Origin: DATKWD01 sp963704815
GTDB taxonomy: Bacteria; Actinomycetota; Acidimicrobiia; Acidimicrobiales; Salinilacustritrichaceae
Direction: 5' to 3'
Length of the DNA stretch: 64,000 bases
Assembly (NCBI GenBank): GCA_963704815.1
Contig: CAVPHU010000010.1
Span: forward strand, 574,381 to 638,380
Part shown: in pieces, positions 7,976 through 16,313 of the stretch
How the letters are laid out: the number at the start of each line of letters is the position of its first letter
How positions within the stretch are numbered: the stretch's first letter is position 1
Notes under the pieces: generated by a model
What the model saw: the letters and a program-made list of their open reading frames with translations, nothing else
What the model was told of the DNA's origin: nothing
The model's database searches: none
Program-made: the position numbers and the translations under genes

Positions 7976-8928
7976 ACGCCGAGTTGTTCGTCGAAGAAGT
8001 TCGCCATGGCCGCGCCCCACAACCCGTCGAACTGGTGCTCGGCGACGATGATGGCGATCTGGTTGCCGATCTCGGCCCGGTCGGCGTCCAGCGAGGCCGG
8101 CAGGTCGTTGGTGACCGCGTCGGCCACGAGTGGGGTGGCCTCGGCGAGGGGCACCACGCGCTCGCCGTCGTCGTTCCACACGCCGGTGGCCGTCAGCGCC
8201 GCGACGATGGCGTCGTTCTCGTTCTCGTCGACCGTGGGGATCCGCGTGAATCTGTCGAAGAGCGGGAACTCACGAGTCATGGTCAGGCGGGTCGCCACCC
8301 CTCGCGCCGCCATCGCCTCGTGCTGGCTCGTGATGCGCGCGTTGTCGACCACCGAGTCGTTCTCGCTGAGGTGGAAGAAGGCCGGTACCGACAGGCCGCC
8401 GTTGGCTTCGACGCTCAGCGGGATCGGGCCGTTGAACGGAGCGACGGCGACGACCGGCCTCCCGTTGTCGAAGAAGGCCTCGCCGAACACGTTGGCCATG
8501 GCTGCTCCGTTCGACATGCCGACGGCGAAGATCGGTGTCGTGGCGTCGACGCCGGTGGTGGCGATCAGATGATCGTGCAGCCGGTCCAGTCGCGGGAGGT
8601 CGGCGTTGGAGGTGAGCGAGAGCGTCGACGTGTCCCACTGCTTGGTCGTGCGATCGGTGCTCGTCGTCGACACGTAGCCGTAGCCACGCGACCGCAACTG
8701 GTTCGTGACGTCGACGGTCTCGACCTTGCTCGCGAACCGGGCACTCCCTCCGGTTCCGTGGAACAGGTAGACGATGCCGATCGGCTCGTCGGGAATCGAC
8801 GACTGGACGAGGAATCCCTCGAAGCTCGAGTCCTCGATCGGCGCATCGGGCGTGACCGGGTCGCATCCCGCAGCGACGAACATCAGCACCATCGCGACCA
8901 GTGTCCGGATCGCACGTCGGAAGCTCAC
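7972..8928 (-). CDS. Lipoprotein esterase, alpha/beta-hydrolase fold
   Basis: 318 residues from a GTG at 8928. The signal peptide ends in a lipobox-like VAAGC. The hydrolase has YLFHGTGG for the oxyanion hole and GMSNGAAM (G-x-S-x-G) for the nucleophile, as in PHB depolymerase and feruloyl esterase-like secreted enzymes; FFHLSENDSVV may bring the acid. It is likely lipid-anchored outside the membrane. The GTG overlaps the stop of the upstream acyl-CoA dehydrogenase by GTGA, implying translational coupling. Its own stop codon lies inside the dispersed repeat. Confidence 0.75.
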   Translation of the reverse strand: MSFRRAIRTLVAMVLMFVAAGCDPVTPDAPIEDSSFEGFLVQSSIPDEPIGIVYLFHGTGGSARFASKVETVDVTNQLRSRGYGYVSTTSTDRTTKQWDTSTLSLTSNADLPRLDRLHDHLIATTGVDATTPIFAVGMSNGAAMANVFGEAFFDNGRPVVAVAPFNGPIPLSVEANGGLSVPAFFHLSENDSVVDNARITSQHEAMAARGVATRLTMTREFPLFDRFTRIPTVDENENDAIVAALTATGVWNDDGERVVPLAEATPLVADAVTNDLPASLDADRAEIGNQIAIIVAEHQFDGLWGAAMANFFDEQLGV

Positions 8929-10196
8929 TCGTCGGTCATGCCCTTCGGCGCCCGCTGCTTCATGAAGCCGAACAGGTAGCCGGCGACCCGGCGCATCTGG
9001 ATCTCCTCGGCCCCTTCGGTGATCCGGTAGCGGCGGTGGTGGCGGTAGATGTGCTCGAAGGGCTTGTGCCGCGAGTAGCCGAGGCCGCCGTGGACCTGCA
9101 TGGCCCGGTCGGCGGCTTCGCAGCACAGGCGATTCGACCAGTAGTTGCACATCGAGACCTTGTCGGACACGGCGAACGCACCCAGGGTGTCCATCTGCCA
9201 CGCCGTCTTGTGGATGAAGGCGCGCAGCATCTCGCACTGGGTCTGGAGCTCGACGATCGGGAACTGGATGCCCTGGTTGGTGGCGAGCGCCTTGCCGAAC
9301 GGCTTGCGCACCTTGGCGTACTCGATCGACTCGCTGATGCAGTACTGCGCGGCGCCGAGGCTCGAGGCGGCCTGACGGATGCGATTCTCGTTGAAGAAGT
9401 GCTGGACGATCGCCAGTCCTCGACCTTCCTCACCCAGGATCGCCGAGTGCGGGATGCGCACGTCGGTCAGCGACACCCGGCCGTGGTCGGTCGGCATGTT
9501 GAACGTCCACAGGTACTCCTCGATCTTCAGCCCGGCGGTGTCCATCGGCACGAGGAAGGCGGTGATGCCGTTGCCGTCGCCGGCCTCGCCGGACGTCCTG
9601 GCCATGATCATGTCGCTGTGCGCCCGGTGGATGCCGGTGTTCCAGGTCTTCTCGCCGTTGATGACCCACTCGTCGCCGTCGCGGACCGCCGTGGTCTCCA
9701 TATGGGTGGCATCCGAGCCGTGGTCGGGCTCGGTGATCCCGAAGGCGAATCCGCGCCGGCCTGCGGCCAGGTCGGGCACCCACTCGGCCTTCTGCTCTTC
9801 GCTGCCGTAGTGGGCCATGAGCAGCACGCCGACGTTGTTGCCGACGATCGAGTGCTCGTTCTGGAGATCGTTGTGCAGCCCGAGTCCCTTGACCGCCAGG
9901 TGCTCGCGGATGATGGCCATGGCGAGGTTCGTGCCGTTCTGACCGCCGTACTCCTCGGGCAGCGCGTACCGGTAGTGGCCGGCCTCGTCGGCTCGGCGGC
10001 GGGCCTCGGCGAGCAGCTGCTCCCACTCCTCGTTGGGGAGACCTTCGCGGTCCCAGTCGGTGCGGGCGTCCTCCCGCCGGTGGTCGAAGAAGCGGATGTT
10101 GTCGTCGGCCTGTTCGAGCGGCTTGATCTCGCGCTCGATGAAGTCGTCGAGTTCGACGAGGTAGGCGGCGATGTCGGCGGGGATGTCGAAGTCCAT
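8925..10196 (-). CDS. Acyl-CoA dehydrogenase family protein
   Basis: 423 residues, full length for a FAD-dependent acyl-CoA dehydrogenase. Visible are FGITEPDHGSDATHMET (FAD/substrate loop), WVINGEKTWNTG, and a C-terminal AMQVHGGLGYSRHKP that matches the flavin-binding and catalytic helix region; RITEGAEEIQMRRVAGYLFG is the classical end. It should oxidise acyl-CoA to the 2,3-enoyl-CoA. The N-terminal PLEQADDNIRFFDHRREDA region is typical of a subfamily common in actinobacteria with unassigned substrates. Translationally coupled to the downstream lipoprotein esterase. Confidence 0.88.
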   Translation of the reverse strand: MDFDIPADIAAYLVELDDFIEREIKPLEQADDNIRFFDHRREDARTDWDREGLPNEEWEQLLAEARRRADEAGHYRYALPEEYGGQNGTNLAMAIIREHLAVKGLGLHNDLQNEHSIVGNNVGVLLMAHYGSEEQKAEWVPDLAAGRRGFAFGITEPDHGSDATHMETTAVRDGDEWVINGEKTWNTGIHRAHSDMIMARTSGEAGDGNGITAFLVPMDTAGLKIEEYLWTFNMPTDHGRVSLTDVRIPHSAILGEEGRGLAIVQHFFNENRIRQAASSLGAAQYCISESIEYAKVRKPFGKALATNQGIQFPIVELQTQCEMLRAFIHKTAWQMDTLGAFAVSDKVSMCNYWSNRLCCEAADRAMQVHGGLGYSRHKPFEHIYRHHRRYRITEGAEEIQMRRVAGYLFGFMKQRAPKGMTDE

Positions 10197-10258
10197 CCGC
10201 GCCAGCTTGGCCGACAGCGGCCGACCCCGCTGACGGGCCGGGCCCTCAGCCTGCGGGA

Positions 10259-11161
10259 TCAGATTGCCAAACAGGTCGTGATGAGGTGGTCACGCAGGCC
10301 CTGCACGTCGACGTCGACGGCGGCGATCACGTTCGGCGGCCCGGTACCCACGCTTGCGACCGCCGAGTCATCGACCTCGATCTGGCGCGGCTCGACCGCG
10401 CTGAGACCTGGCTCGACGAGCAGCGCCGCGGTGAGCGGATCGTGCAACGCCACATGCGGGTGCGGGACACCGAACGAGTCGTGTTGGAAGTCGAGCCACT
10501 CGACGCAGAGATCGGCGACCGCTCGGTTCAGCGGTGAGCCGCCCGCCAGCAGATCGACGTCCCCGTCGGCCAACTGGGTCGTGATCGTGACCTCGATCGG
10601 CACGACGAGCGGCAGCGTCGGCCACGTGTGCTCGACGACCTTCTGGACGGCGACCGGGTCGTTCCACCAGTTCCATTCGGAGATGTGCGGGACCATGCCG
10701 GGCAGCATCACGTCGGTCAGCTTGCCGCCCATGACCGTCAGGCGCGGGAGGTCGAAGCCGTGGTCGACGAGCGCTCCGACGTTGGTGAGCGGGCCGATGG
10801 CCAGCATGACCTCGGGCCGCGCCGTGGCGATCGCTTCACCGAGCGCAGCGATGCGTTCGGCCCCACCGTCCTCCTGTTCGACCCGCATCGTCGGCGAGGG
10901 GTCGTCGAAGAGGCCCCGGCCCTCGTGGCCGAACATGACGCCGGCCCGCCGCTCGGTGATCGGTACACCGAGGCCGCTCAGCACCGGCACGTCGACGCCG
11001 GCGATCTCCAACAAGCGCTCGGCGATGCGCGACCGGAGCTCGACGTCGCCGAACACCGTCGACACGCCGACCAGCTCGAAGTTCGGGTGGGCGATCACAT
11101 AGGCGAGCGTCAACGCATCGTCGACGTCGCTCCCGATGTCGGTGTCGATCCAGATCCGCAT
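10259..11161 (-). CDS. Inosine-uridine preferring nucleoside hydrolase
   Basis: 300 residues, the normal family length. The N-terminal DTDIGSDVDDAL gives the Asp cluster that binds Ca2+ and ribose, and the C-terminal HDPLTAALLVEP supplies the late catalytic Asp. It cleaves the N-glycosidic bond of ribonucleosides for salvage; base preference cannot be read. The ATG at 11161 lies 6 nt after a TAGAGT hexamer, so it is probably leaderless. A 51-bp palindrome occupies the region between this gene and the divergent YchJ-like gene. Confidence 0.88.
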   Translation of the reverse strand: MRIWIDTDIGSDVDDALTLAYVIAHPNFELVGVSTVFGDVELRSRIAERLLEIAGVDVPVLSGLGVPITERRAGVMFGHEGRGLFDDPSPTMRVEQEDGGAERIAALGEAIATARPEVMLAIGPLTNVGALVDHGFDLPRLTVMGGKLTDVMLPGMVPHISEWNWWNDPVAVQKVVEHTWPTLPLVVPIEVTITTQLADGDVDLLAGGSPLNRAVADLCVEWLDFQHDSFGVPHPHVALHDPLTAALLVEPGLSAVEPRQIEVDDSAVASVGTGPPNVIAAVDVDVQGLRDHLITTCLAI

Positions 11162-11167
11162 GCGCCG

Positions 11168-11173
11168 ACTCTA
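11168..11173 (-). promoter_or_regulatory. -10 element of leaderless nucleoside hydrolase gene
   Basis: TAGAGT on the minus strand, 6 nt from the ATG at 11161. Confidence 0.55.
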
Positions 11174-11191
11174 GGACCGAAGACCGAAACC

Positions 11192-11242
11192 GATTCCTTG
11201 CTGCTGATTGACCGCCTGGTGGTCATTCAGCAGCAAGGAATC
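11192..11242. repeat. 51-bp palindrome, copy A
   Basis: Two 25-nt arms meet around one central base; the left arm begins GATTCCTTGCTGCTGA and the right arm ends with its complement. One true mismatch and one G-T pair interrupt the arms. A related copy lies at 41373-41423 with paired changes in both arms. It sits between two divergent genes. Confidence 0.85.
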
Positions 11243-11255
11243 CTGATGGTGGCGG

Positions 11256-11261
11256 TACGGT
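11256..11261 (+). promoter_or_regulatory. -10 element of leaderless YchJ-like gene
   Basis: TACGGT, 6 nt before the GTG at 11268. It begins 14 bp after the end of palindrome copy A, which therefore overlaps the expected -35 area. Confidence 0.55.
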
Positions 11262-11267
11262 CTGCGG

Positions 11268-11654
11268 GTGGCGTGTCCGTGCGGAGTCGGGGTCGAGTAC
11301 GAGTCGTGCTGCCGACCGTTCCATCGCGACGGAACCGCACCCACGGCGGTCGATCTGATGCGCTCGCGCTACTCGGCCTTCGTCTTCGAGGACGAGGCGT
11401 ACCTGCTCGCGACGTGGCATCCCGACACCCGACCATCGCAGGTCACGTTCCGGGCCGATCAGGAATGGACGTCGCTCGAGATCTTCGACACGACCGACGG
11501 CACCATGTTCGACGACGAGGGCACTGTGAGATTCGCGGCGTCGTTCTCGACTCCCGACGGCGACCGTCGCCTGCTCGAACTGAGCCGGTTCGTCCGCCAC
11601 GACGGTCGGTGGATGTACGTCGAAGCGGTCGAAGCCGCCGTGGTCGACGACTGA
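11268..11654 (+). CDS. YchJ family protein (UPF0225, SEC-C type)
   Basis: 128 residues from a GTG. CPCG at residues 3-6 followed by ESCC gives the C-x-C...CC metal-binding SEC-C motif, and the rest (LMRSRYSAFVFEDEAYLLATWHP) is the conserved YchJ NTF2-like domain. Zinc is the expected ligand; the biological role is unknown. The GTG is supported by the -10 hexamer 6 nt upstream, and no room remains for a longer N-terminus. Confidence 0.88.
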   Translation: MACPCGVGVEYESCCRPFHRDGTAPTAVDLMRSRYSAFVFEDEAYLLATWHPDTRPSQVTFRADQEWTSLEIFDTTDGTMFDDEGTVRFAASFSTPDGDRRLLELSRFVRHDGRWMYVEAVEAAVVDD

Positions 11655-11682
11655 GCAGCCCCGGGGCTGACACGATGGCGTC

Positions 11683-12696
11683 ATGCCGCAGCTGACGCCG
11701 ATGGACGAGTACTTCGTCCACCAGATCCCCGAGCCGCTCCCGAACGTGGCCACCCACCACGACTTCTGGCGCGAGAGCGTCTTCTTCATCGCCCACCCGC
11801 CCGACGGTCTCGGCGACGTGATCATCCTCACCCTCGCCCACTTCCCGAAGTCCGAGACGATGGATGCGATGCAGCTCGGCCGCATCGGCGACGACTGGAT
11901 CTACTCGAAGTACGAGCGGCCCTACGACGGTGACCCGCACACGATGACCGCCGGGCCGGTGACGATCGACATCACCGAGCCGTTCCACAAGGTCGAGCTG
12001 CACGTCGACGACACCGACGAGTCGGCCTACGGGCTCGATCTCACGTTCACCGCGAGGACCCGCGAATACGGCCTGCGCCGCGGTACCCAGAAGGCCGGCC
12101 ACGAGACGATCTGGGACCAGTCGCACATGCTGCAGTCGGGCTGGTACTCGGGCTCGATCACCAAGGACGGCGTGACCACCGAGGTCGACACCTGGTGGGG
12201 CCAGCGCGACCACTCGTGGGGGATCCGCGACCACTCACGCTGCCCGCTCTGGATGTGGTTCGCGATCCAGACCGAGGAGGGCATGTTCGGGGTCTGGCAC
12301 TGGGAGTACCCGAACGGCGCCCGCATCTACACCGACGGGTGCTTCTGCCCGGCCGACGGCTCGGACCCGATCCCGGTCGTCGACTTCGACCACGGCGACC
12401 TGCACTGGACCGGCGAGGACGGCAACGAGGTCAGCTACGGCCAGCACGGCCTCGAGGTACGCGGGCTGGCCGGCCATTGCGACCTGACCCTCGAAGGTGG
12501 AAGGAAGATCGGCTTCGACGCCCAAGGCCGCTGGGCGTTCCCCTACGGGCCGATGGGCGGCGGGCTGTCCGAGATGGAGTTCACCTCGACCGAGGGCCAC
12601 ACCGGCACGGCCATCTACGAGATCACCGGCGCCCACCACCACAAGTTCTTCCCGATCAAGCGATCACCCGAGCTGGTGCTGCCCCAATCGCACTGA
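11683..12696 (+). CDS. Lipocalin-like protein, function unknown (DUF7064/7065-like)
   Basis: 337 residues, no signal peptide. The sequence is rich in Trp, His and Asp in beta-strand-like alternation (EVDTWWGQRDHSWGIRDHS, WMWFAIQTEEGMFGVWHWEY), the pattern of the AttH/CrtC-like double lipocalin fold. In actinobacteria such proteins sit among lipid- and steroid-degrading genes. The dense WWGQRDHSWG segment would line the pocket. No catalytic role can be assigned. It follows the YchJ-like gene by 28 bp on the same strand and converges with the SnoaL-like gene. Confidence 0.6.
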   Translation: MPQLTPMDEYFVHQIPEPLPNVATHHDFWRESVFFIAHPPDGLGDVIILTLAHFPKSETMDAMQLGRIGDDWIYSKYERPYDGDPHTMTAGPVTIDITEPFHKVELHVDDTDESAYGLDLTFTARTREYGLRRGTQKAGHETIWDQSHMLQSGWYSGSITKDGVTTEVDTWWGQRDHSWGIRDHSRCPLWMWFAIQTEEGMFGVWHWEYPNGARIYTDGCFCPADGSDPIPVVDFDHGDLHWTGEDGNEVSYGQHGLEVRGLAGHCDLTLEGGRKIGFDAQGRWAFPYGPMGGGLSEMEFTSTEGHTGTAIYEITGAHHHKFFPIKRSPELVLPQSH

Positions 12697-12712
12697 GACC
12701 GCCCCTGTCTGC

Positions 12713-13219
12713 CTACTCCGCCGGCAGGCTCGACTGGCCGTTGGTGCCCCACCACGACGCCGTGAGCGTGAGGCCCTCGACCGAGGCACGCGGGAAGATC
12801 TCCTCGAAGGTGCGCTTGTAGCCGGTGTAGGCGATCTTCCAGTCGCCGTCGAGCTTCACGTAGCGGTCGGTGTAGAAGGCGGCGCCCTGGATCGACAGCC
12901 CCATGTCCTCCATGACCACGATGTCCTCGAGCGCCCAGGTGCCAGTGGCCGTGTCGGGGCCGGTGAGGTCGATCTCGGGATGGTGCATCCGGTGGCTGCT
13001 GAGGAACGTCTCGGCCGCCATGCCCCGCTTGATGAAGGCCACGATCTCGTCGCGGCCCGAGTGTGAGTACTTGCCGTTGCTGTACTCGGCGACGGCGTCC
13101 ACGGTCAGAAGGCCGGCCAGTTCGTCCCACAGCTTCTGGTCGAGACAGCGGGCGTAGGCGTACTTGAGTCGCTTGATCGCTTCGATCTGGACGAGGTCGT
13201 CGAGGGTGAGATCAGCCAT
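12713..13219 (-). CDS. SnoaL-like / NTF2-like protein
   Basis: 168 residues. The sequence starts IEAIKRLKYAYARCLDQKLWDELAGLLT and continues to WKIAYTGYKRTFEE, the SnoaL_4 pattern found in polyketide cyclases, scytalone-dehydratase-like and steroid isomerase-like proteins. It should form a small alpha+beta cone with a hydrophobic pocket; the substrate is unknown. The ATG at 13219 is chosen over an upstream TTG because TAGGGT lies exactly 6 nt before it. Confidence 0.8.
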   Translation of the reverse strand: MADLTLDDLVQIEAIKRLKYAYARCLDQKLWDELAGLLTVDAVAEYSNGKYSHSGRDEIVAFIKRGMAAETFLSSHRMHHPEIDLTGPDTATGTWALEDIVVMEDMGLSIQGAAFYTDRYVKLDGDWKIAYTGYKRTFEEIFPRASVEGLTLTASWWGTNGQSSLPAE

Positions 13220-13225
13220 CGTCAA

Positions 13226-13231
13226 ACCCTA
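13226..13231 (-). promoter_or_regulatory. -10 element of leaderless SnoaL-like gene
   Basis: TAGGGT on the minus strand, 6 nt from the ATG at 13219; it decides the start codon. Confidence 0.6.
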
Positions 13232-13284
13232 GGGTCCTCACACGATCTGCGGATCGAGATGTCGTGCGGTGTCGCAGTCACGTC

Positions 13285-14232
13285 CTATGGCAGCGGGCCG
13301 CGCTCCAGCACCTCAGCGGTGCGAGCTGCAGTCCGCCGGAGCTCGTCGGTGTTGCCGGTCCACAGGTTCCAACCGAAGTGGCTGGCTCCGATCTGAAGCT
13401 CGTAGCAGTGATGACGGACGGCGGCATCCACCAGCGATTCGGAACCCGCGAGCGAGTCGACCGTTCGGCCCCACACGTCGATGGCCTCGATGCCTGGGTA
13501 CCAGCCGTCCCAGAACGTGCACCATGCTGCGTCGAAGAGGAAGTCCCCCCGGACCGAGCACTTCCACGAGAAGATGGCGGTCACCTCCGAGGCGTCGTCG
13601 GCGACCAGCACGTTCTGGTGGAGCAGGTCGCCGTGCACGAGGTCGCGCCGTTCGGGGCAGGCGTCGAGCAGGTCGGCGATGCGCTGCTCGCACGCGACGA
13701 ACAGCCGATCGAGGTCAGGGTCGGCGGACAACGTGGCCCGCCAGCCGCTGACCGGCAGGGTCGGGTCGTCGACCAGCCCACGGGTCAGCCACTCACGCCA
13801 CGACTGACAGGGGCGGGCGGCCCCTGGTTCCCACGAGACCGGAACGCTCGGCTCGGCGGGAACCGAGCGCAGCCCTGTGAGCAGTCGCGTGAGCGCCGGC
13901 CCGGACCGCTCGGTCTCGTCGGGCTCGACGTGTTCGAGGAAGCGACCGTGGTGGCGCTCGGAGATGGCGTAGGCCATGCCGAGCGCCTCGCCGACCTCGA
14001 GCACGTTCGGCACGGGCAGGTCGGGTCCCGCGAACGCCATGGCGGCCCGGTCCATCTCGAAGCCCTCGCGCATCTTGCCGAGCCGGACCACGAGCGACCG
14101 GTCGCCGACCCGATAGCCGTACGCCGACGACCAGAAGCCGCCGCTCAGCGCTTCGACGTCGCTCGCCGGCTCGTGGTGGAGATCGGCGAGGAATGCGGCG
14201 ACGTCGGCCATCGCAGGTTCCGACGACGCCAT
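13285..14232 (-). CDS. APH-family phosphotransferase, altered catalytic motif
   Basis: 315 residues. The aminoglycoside/choline-kinase-like fold is clear: GGFWSSAYGYRVGDRSLVVRLGK for the nucleotide loop and lysine strand, then HGDLLHQN for the catalytic loop (HGDxxxxN). The following metal-binding motif, normally I-D-W-x, reads FSWKCSVRGD: the usual Asp is Ser. It may be a pseudo-kinase or use another metal ligand. The ATG at 14232 sits just before the conserved N-terminus. A truncated second copy of its N-terminal third lies at 15717-15941. Confidence 0.75.
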   Translation of the reverse strand: MASSEPAMADVAAFLADLHHEPASDVEALSGGFWSSAYGYRVGDRSLVVRLGKMREGFEMDRAAMAFAGPDLPVPNVLEVGEALGMAYAISERHHGRFLEHVEPDETERSGPALTRLLTGLRSVPAEPSVPVSWEPGAARPCQSWREWLTRGLVDDPTLPVSGWRATLSADPDLDRLFVACEQRIADLLDACPERRDLVHGDLLHQNVLVADDASEVTAIFSWKCSVRGDFLFDAAWCTFWDGWYPGIEAIDVWGRTVDSLAGSESLVDAAVRHHCYELQIGASHFGWNLWTGNTDELRRTAARTAEVLERGPLP

Positions 14233-14340
14233 GACTCCATGCTCGCACGCCGTCGGACGGGACCGAAGGGCGTTCGGCGCAGTGAGAGGTCGGACTACGT
14301 TGAGCGATTCTGCCGTGGGGGCGGAGCTGAGGAGGTCAGC

Positions 14341-15090
14341 GTGAGCGAGCGGTTCGTGGACAAGGTGGCGATCGTGACCGGTGCCGGCGGTGGCATCGGC
14401 GAGGCATACGCCCGTGCCCTGCATGCCGAGGGTGCCAGCGTCGTCATCGCCGAACTCGCTGAAGACGCGGGGCGCGTGGTCGCCGACGACCTGGGCGAGC
14501 GAGCCTTGTTCGTCCGCACCGACGTGGGCGATCCGGACAGCACCGATGCCATGGCCGAGGCGACGATGGCGGCGTTCGGCCGCATCGATCATCTGGTGAA
14601 CAACGCCGCCATCTTCGGCGACATGGAGCTCGCCGGCCTCACCAACGTCGACTACGACTACCTCGACCGGTTCATGCAGGTGAACCTCATGGGTGCGCTC
14701 CACTGCACGCGCTCGGTCATGCGGCCGATGGGCAAGGGTGGCGGTGGGTCGATCGTCAACCAGTCGTCGACGGCGGCGTGGATGGGCATCAGCGGCTTCT
14801 ACGGCCTGGCGAAGGCGGGGATGAACTTCCTCACCTCCGCGCTCGCCCACGAGCTCGCACGTCGCAACATCCGGGTCAACGCCATCGCACCCGGACCCAC
14901 CGACACCGCGGCGATGAACAAGCAGGTGCCGGCCGACTTCCACGACCCGCTGATCGACAGCCTCGCCATCAAGCGGCTGGGCACCCCCGACGACCACGTG
15001 GGCCCGGTCCTGTTCCTGCTGTCCGACGAGGCCGCCTGGATGACCGGCCACGTCATGGCCGTCGACGGAGGTCAGATCACCCGGATCTGA
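14341..15090 (+). CDS. Short-chain dehydrogenase/reductase (SDR)
   Basis: 249 residues from a GTG. A strong ribosome-binding site GAGGAGG lies 6 nt upstream, one of few clear ones in the window. TGAGGGIG, NNAA, the catalytic Ser in NQSSTAAW, and YGLAKAGMN (Y-x3-K) are present; the C-terminal DDHVGPVLFLLSDEAAWMTG and VDGGQ are typical of FabG-like 3-oxoacyl or cyclic-alcohol dehydrogenases. It is expected to be an active tetrameric NAD(P) oxidoreductase. It converges with the broken acetyltransferase gene, overlapping it by 14 bp. Confidence 0.88.
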   Translation: MSERFVDKVAIVTGAGGGIGEAYARALHAEGASVVIAELAEDAGRVVADDLGERALFVRTDVGDPDSTDAMAEATMAAFGRIDHLVNNAAIFGDMELAGLTNVDYDYLDRFMQVNLMGALHCTRSVMRPMGKGGGGSIVNQSSTAAWMGISGFYGLAKAGMNFLTSALAHELARRNIRVNAIAPGPTDTAAMNKQVPADFHDPLIDSLAIKRLGTPDDHVGPVLFLLSDEAAWMTGHVMAVDGGQITRI

Positions 15091-15712
15091 TCAGTTCCTT
15101 GACGTAGAGCACGTTGCCGTCCATGCCGGTGCGTCGTTCGAACTCCGGATCGGTCACCGTCTCATGGGCAACGTATGCGCATCGTTCGTAGAGCCGGCGC
15201 GCCGGGTTCGTCGTGTACGTGTGCCAGTGCCACGCAAGGGGTGGTCCCGCTGCACGGCGAGGTCTTCGGCGAATGCGAGCAGGGTCGCTCCGATGCCCGT
15301 TCCACGATGTGCCGGCTGCACGTGGAGCTCTGAGACCACCAGCGCATCCGACGGCTTCGTCGGCGCGACCCGGTCGGCCCAGGCGCATGGCCTTCGGGGC
15401 GGACAAGGCCCGCAGACCGAGCGCGCGGACTGCGTTGAGCGCGATCACCGGTGTGATCCGCATGGCGGATCGCCCGCACTGGACGATTCCGACGATCTCG
15501 GTGTCGATCACCGACACGAAGGTCTGTCGCCAGTTCTCCCCGGCTCGCCAGACGGCACGGAACATCGGCCGGAGCGCCTCGGAGTCGCGGACGCCGTACA
15601 GGGCAGAGGTGATGCGCCGCGTCTCCTGGTCGGGTTCGCCGAAGACCAGGTCGGCGACGGCATCGGACTCGCCTTCGGCCGCCGGCCGAATCGCGATGAC
15701 GGACGCCCCCAT
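15077..15712 (-). pseudogene. GNAT N-acetyltransferase interrupted by two compensating frameshifts
   Basis: The outer parts share one frame, but the acetyl-CoA-binding core (VSELHVQPAHRGTGIGATLL, with the R/Q-x-x-G-x-G/A loop) is only found in a different frame at about 15235-15370. The C-terminal NPARRLYERCAYVAHETV is back in the first frame. Two indels of opposite sign, near 15370 and 15235, explain this. The frame is nominally open throughout, so an automatic call would give a 211-residue protein with a scrambled middle. Either decay or assembly indels. Confidence 0.65.
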
Positions 15713-15716
15713 CGCA

Positions 15717-15941
15717 TCAGAGTCTGGGCGGACTTGGCTGCAGAGGCCTCGAGCTTCTCGACGGCCGGGCGAATCGGGCGACGACCGATCGGTCGACCGC
15801 GCGATCGACGTAGGCCGACAACCAGAAGCCGCAGCTCAGCGGGCCGAGGTCGCGGACCGGTTCGCCGTGGAACTCCGCGAGGAGCGCTGCCGCGTCGGGC
15901 AGCCATGGTGTCGACGAGGCCACGGCCCCGTGCTCGCAGGC
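15717..15941 (-). pseudogene. Truncated copy of the APH-family gene (N-terminal part)
   Basis: On the minus strand, ACEHGAVASS, then AALLAEFHGEPVRDLGPLS and CGFWLSAYVDRAVDRSVVARF align with the N-terminal third of the APH protein encoded at 13285-14232 (ACEHGVMASS, FLADLHHEP, GGFWSSAY, DRSLVVRLG). The similarity stops before the catalytic loop, and the acetyltransferase remnant begins immediately beyond. It is a partial duplication with no kinase domain. Confidence 0.7.
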
Positions 15942-16257
15942 CTGTAGCCGTGTTGATGCGCAACCCCCATCGCAGAGCGACTTCGCGAGTTCGGTGCACC
16001 GGAGGAGCAGAACCAAGATGCGTGGGAGCGTCGCGGCATCGGCAGGTCAGCTTCGCCTTTCTGTCGGAGCAAGGATGTCGGCCAACGGACTGGCCGAAGC
16101 AACGAGTCAGGATGTCGAAGAGTTCGCAGCGATCGACTCAGCTCACGGGTGCCGTCTCGCTCACTCGCTGATCCCTCGTTCGGGTCCAATGACGTGGCCC
16201 CTTTCGGCGACCTCCTCAGTCGGCGCGGAGTCGTGGCGGAAGATGCCGAACGCGCAG
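15942..16257. other. Intergenic stretch without a recognisable gene
   Basis: No supported coding region, RNA gene or repeat is seen between the APH fragment and the terminator of the FN3 gene. It adjoins decayed genes and may be degenerate coding sequence. Confidence 0.5.
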
Positions 16258-16283
16258 CGCCCGCTCCCAGCGGGGAGCGGGCG
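16258..16283 (-). terminator. Hairpin terminator of the FN3 gene
   Basis: CGCCCGCTCCC and GGGAGCGGGCG form a perfect 11-bp stem around a 4-nt loop, 30 bp beyond the stop codon. There is no T-tract, as is usual in high-GC actinobacteria. Confidence 0.6.
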
Positions 16284-16313
16284 ATGGGTCCCGGGTTCAG
16301 CTGGTCCCGGGGA

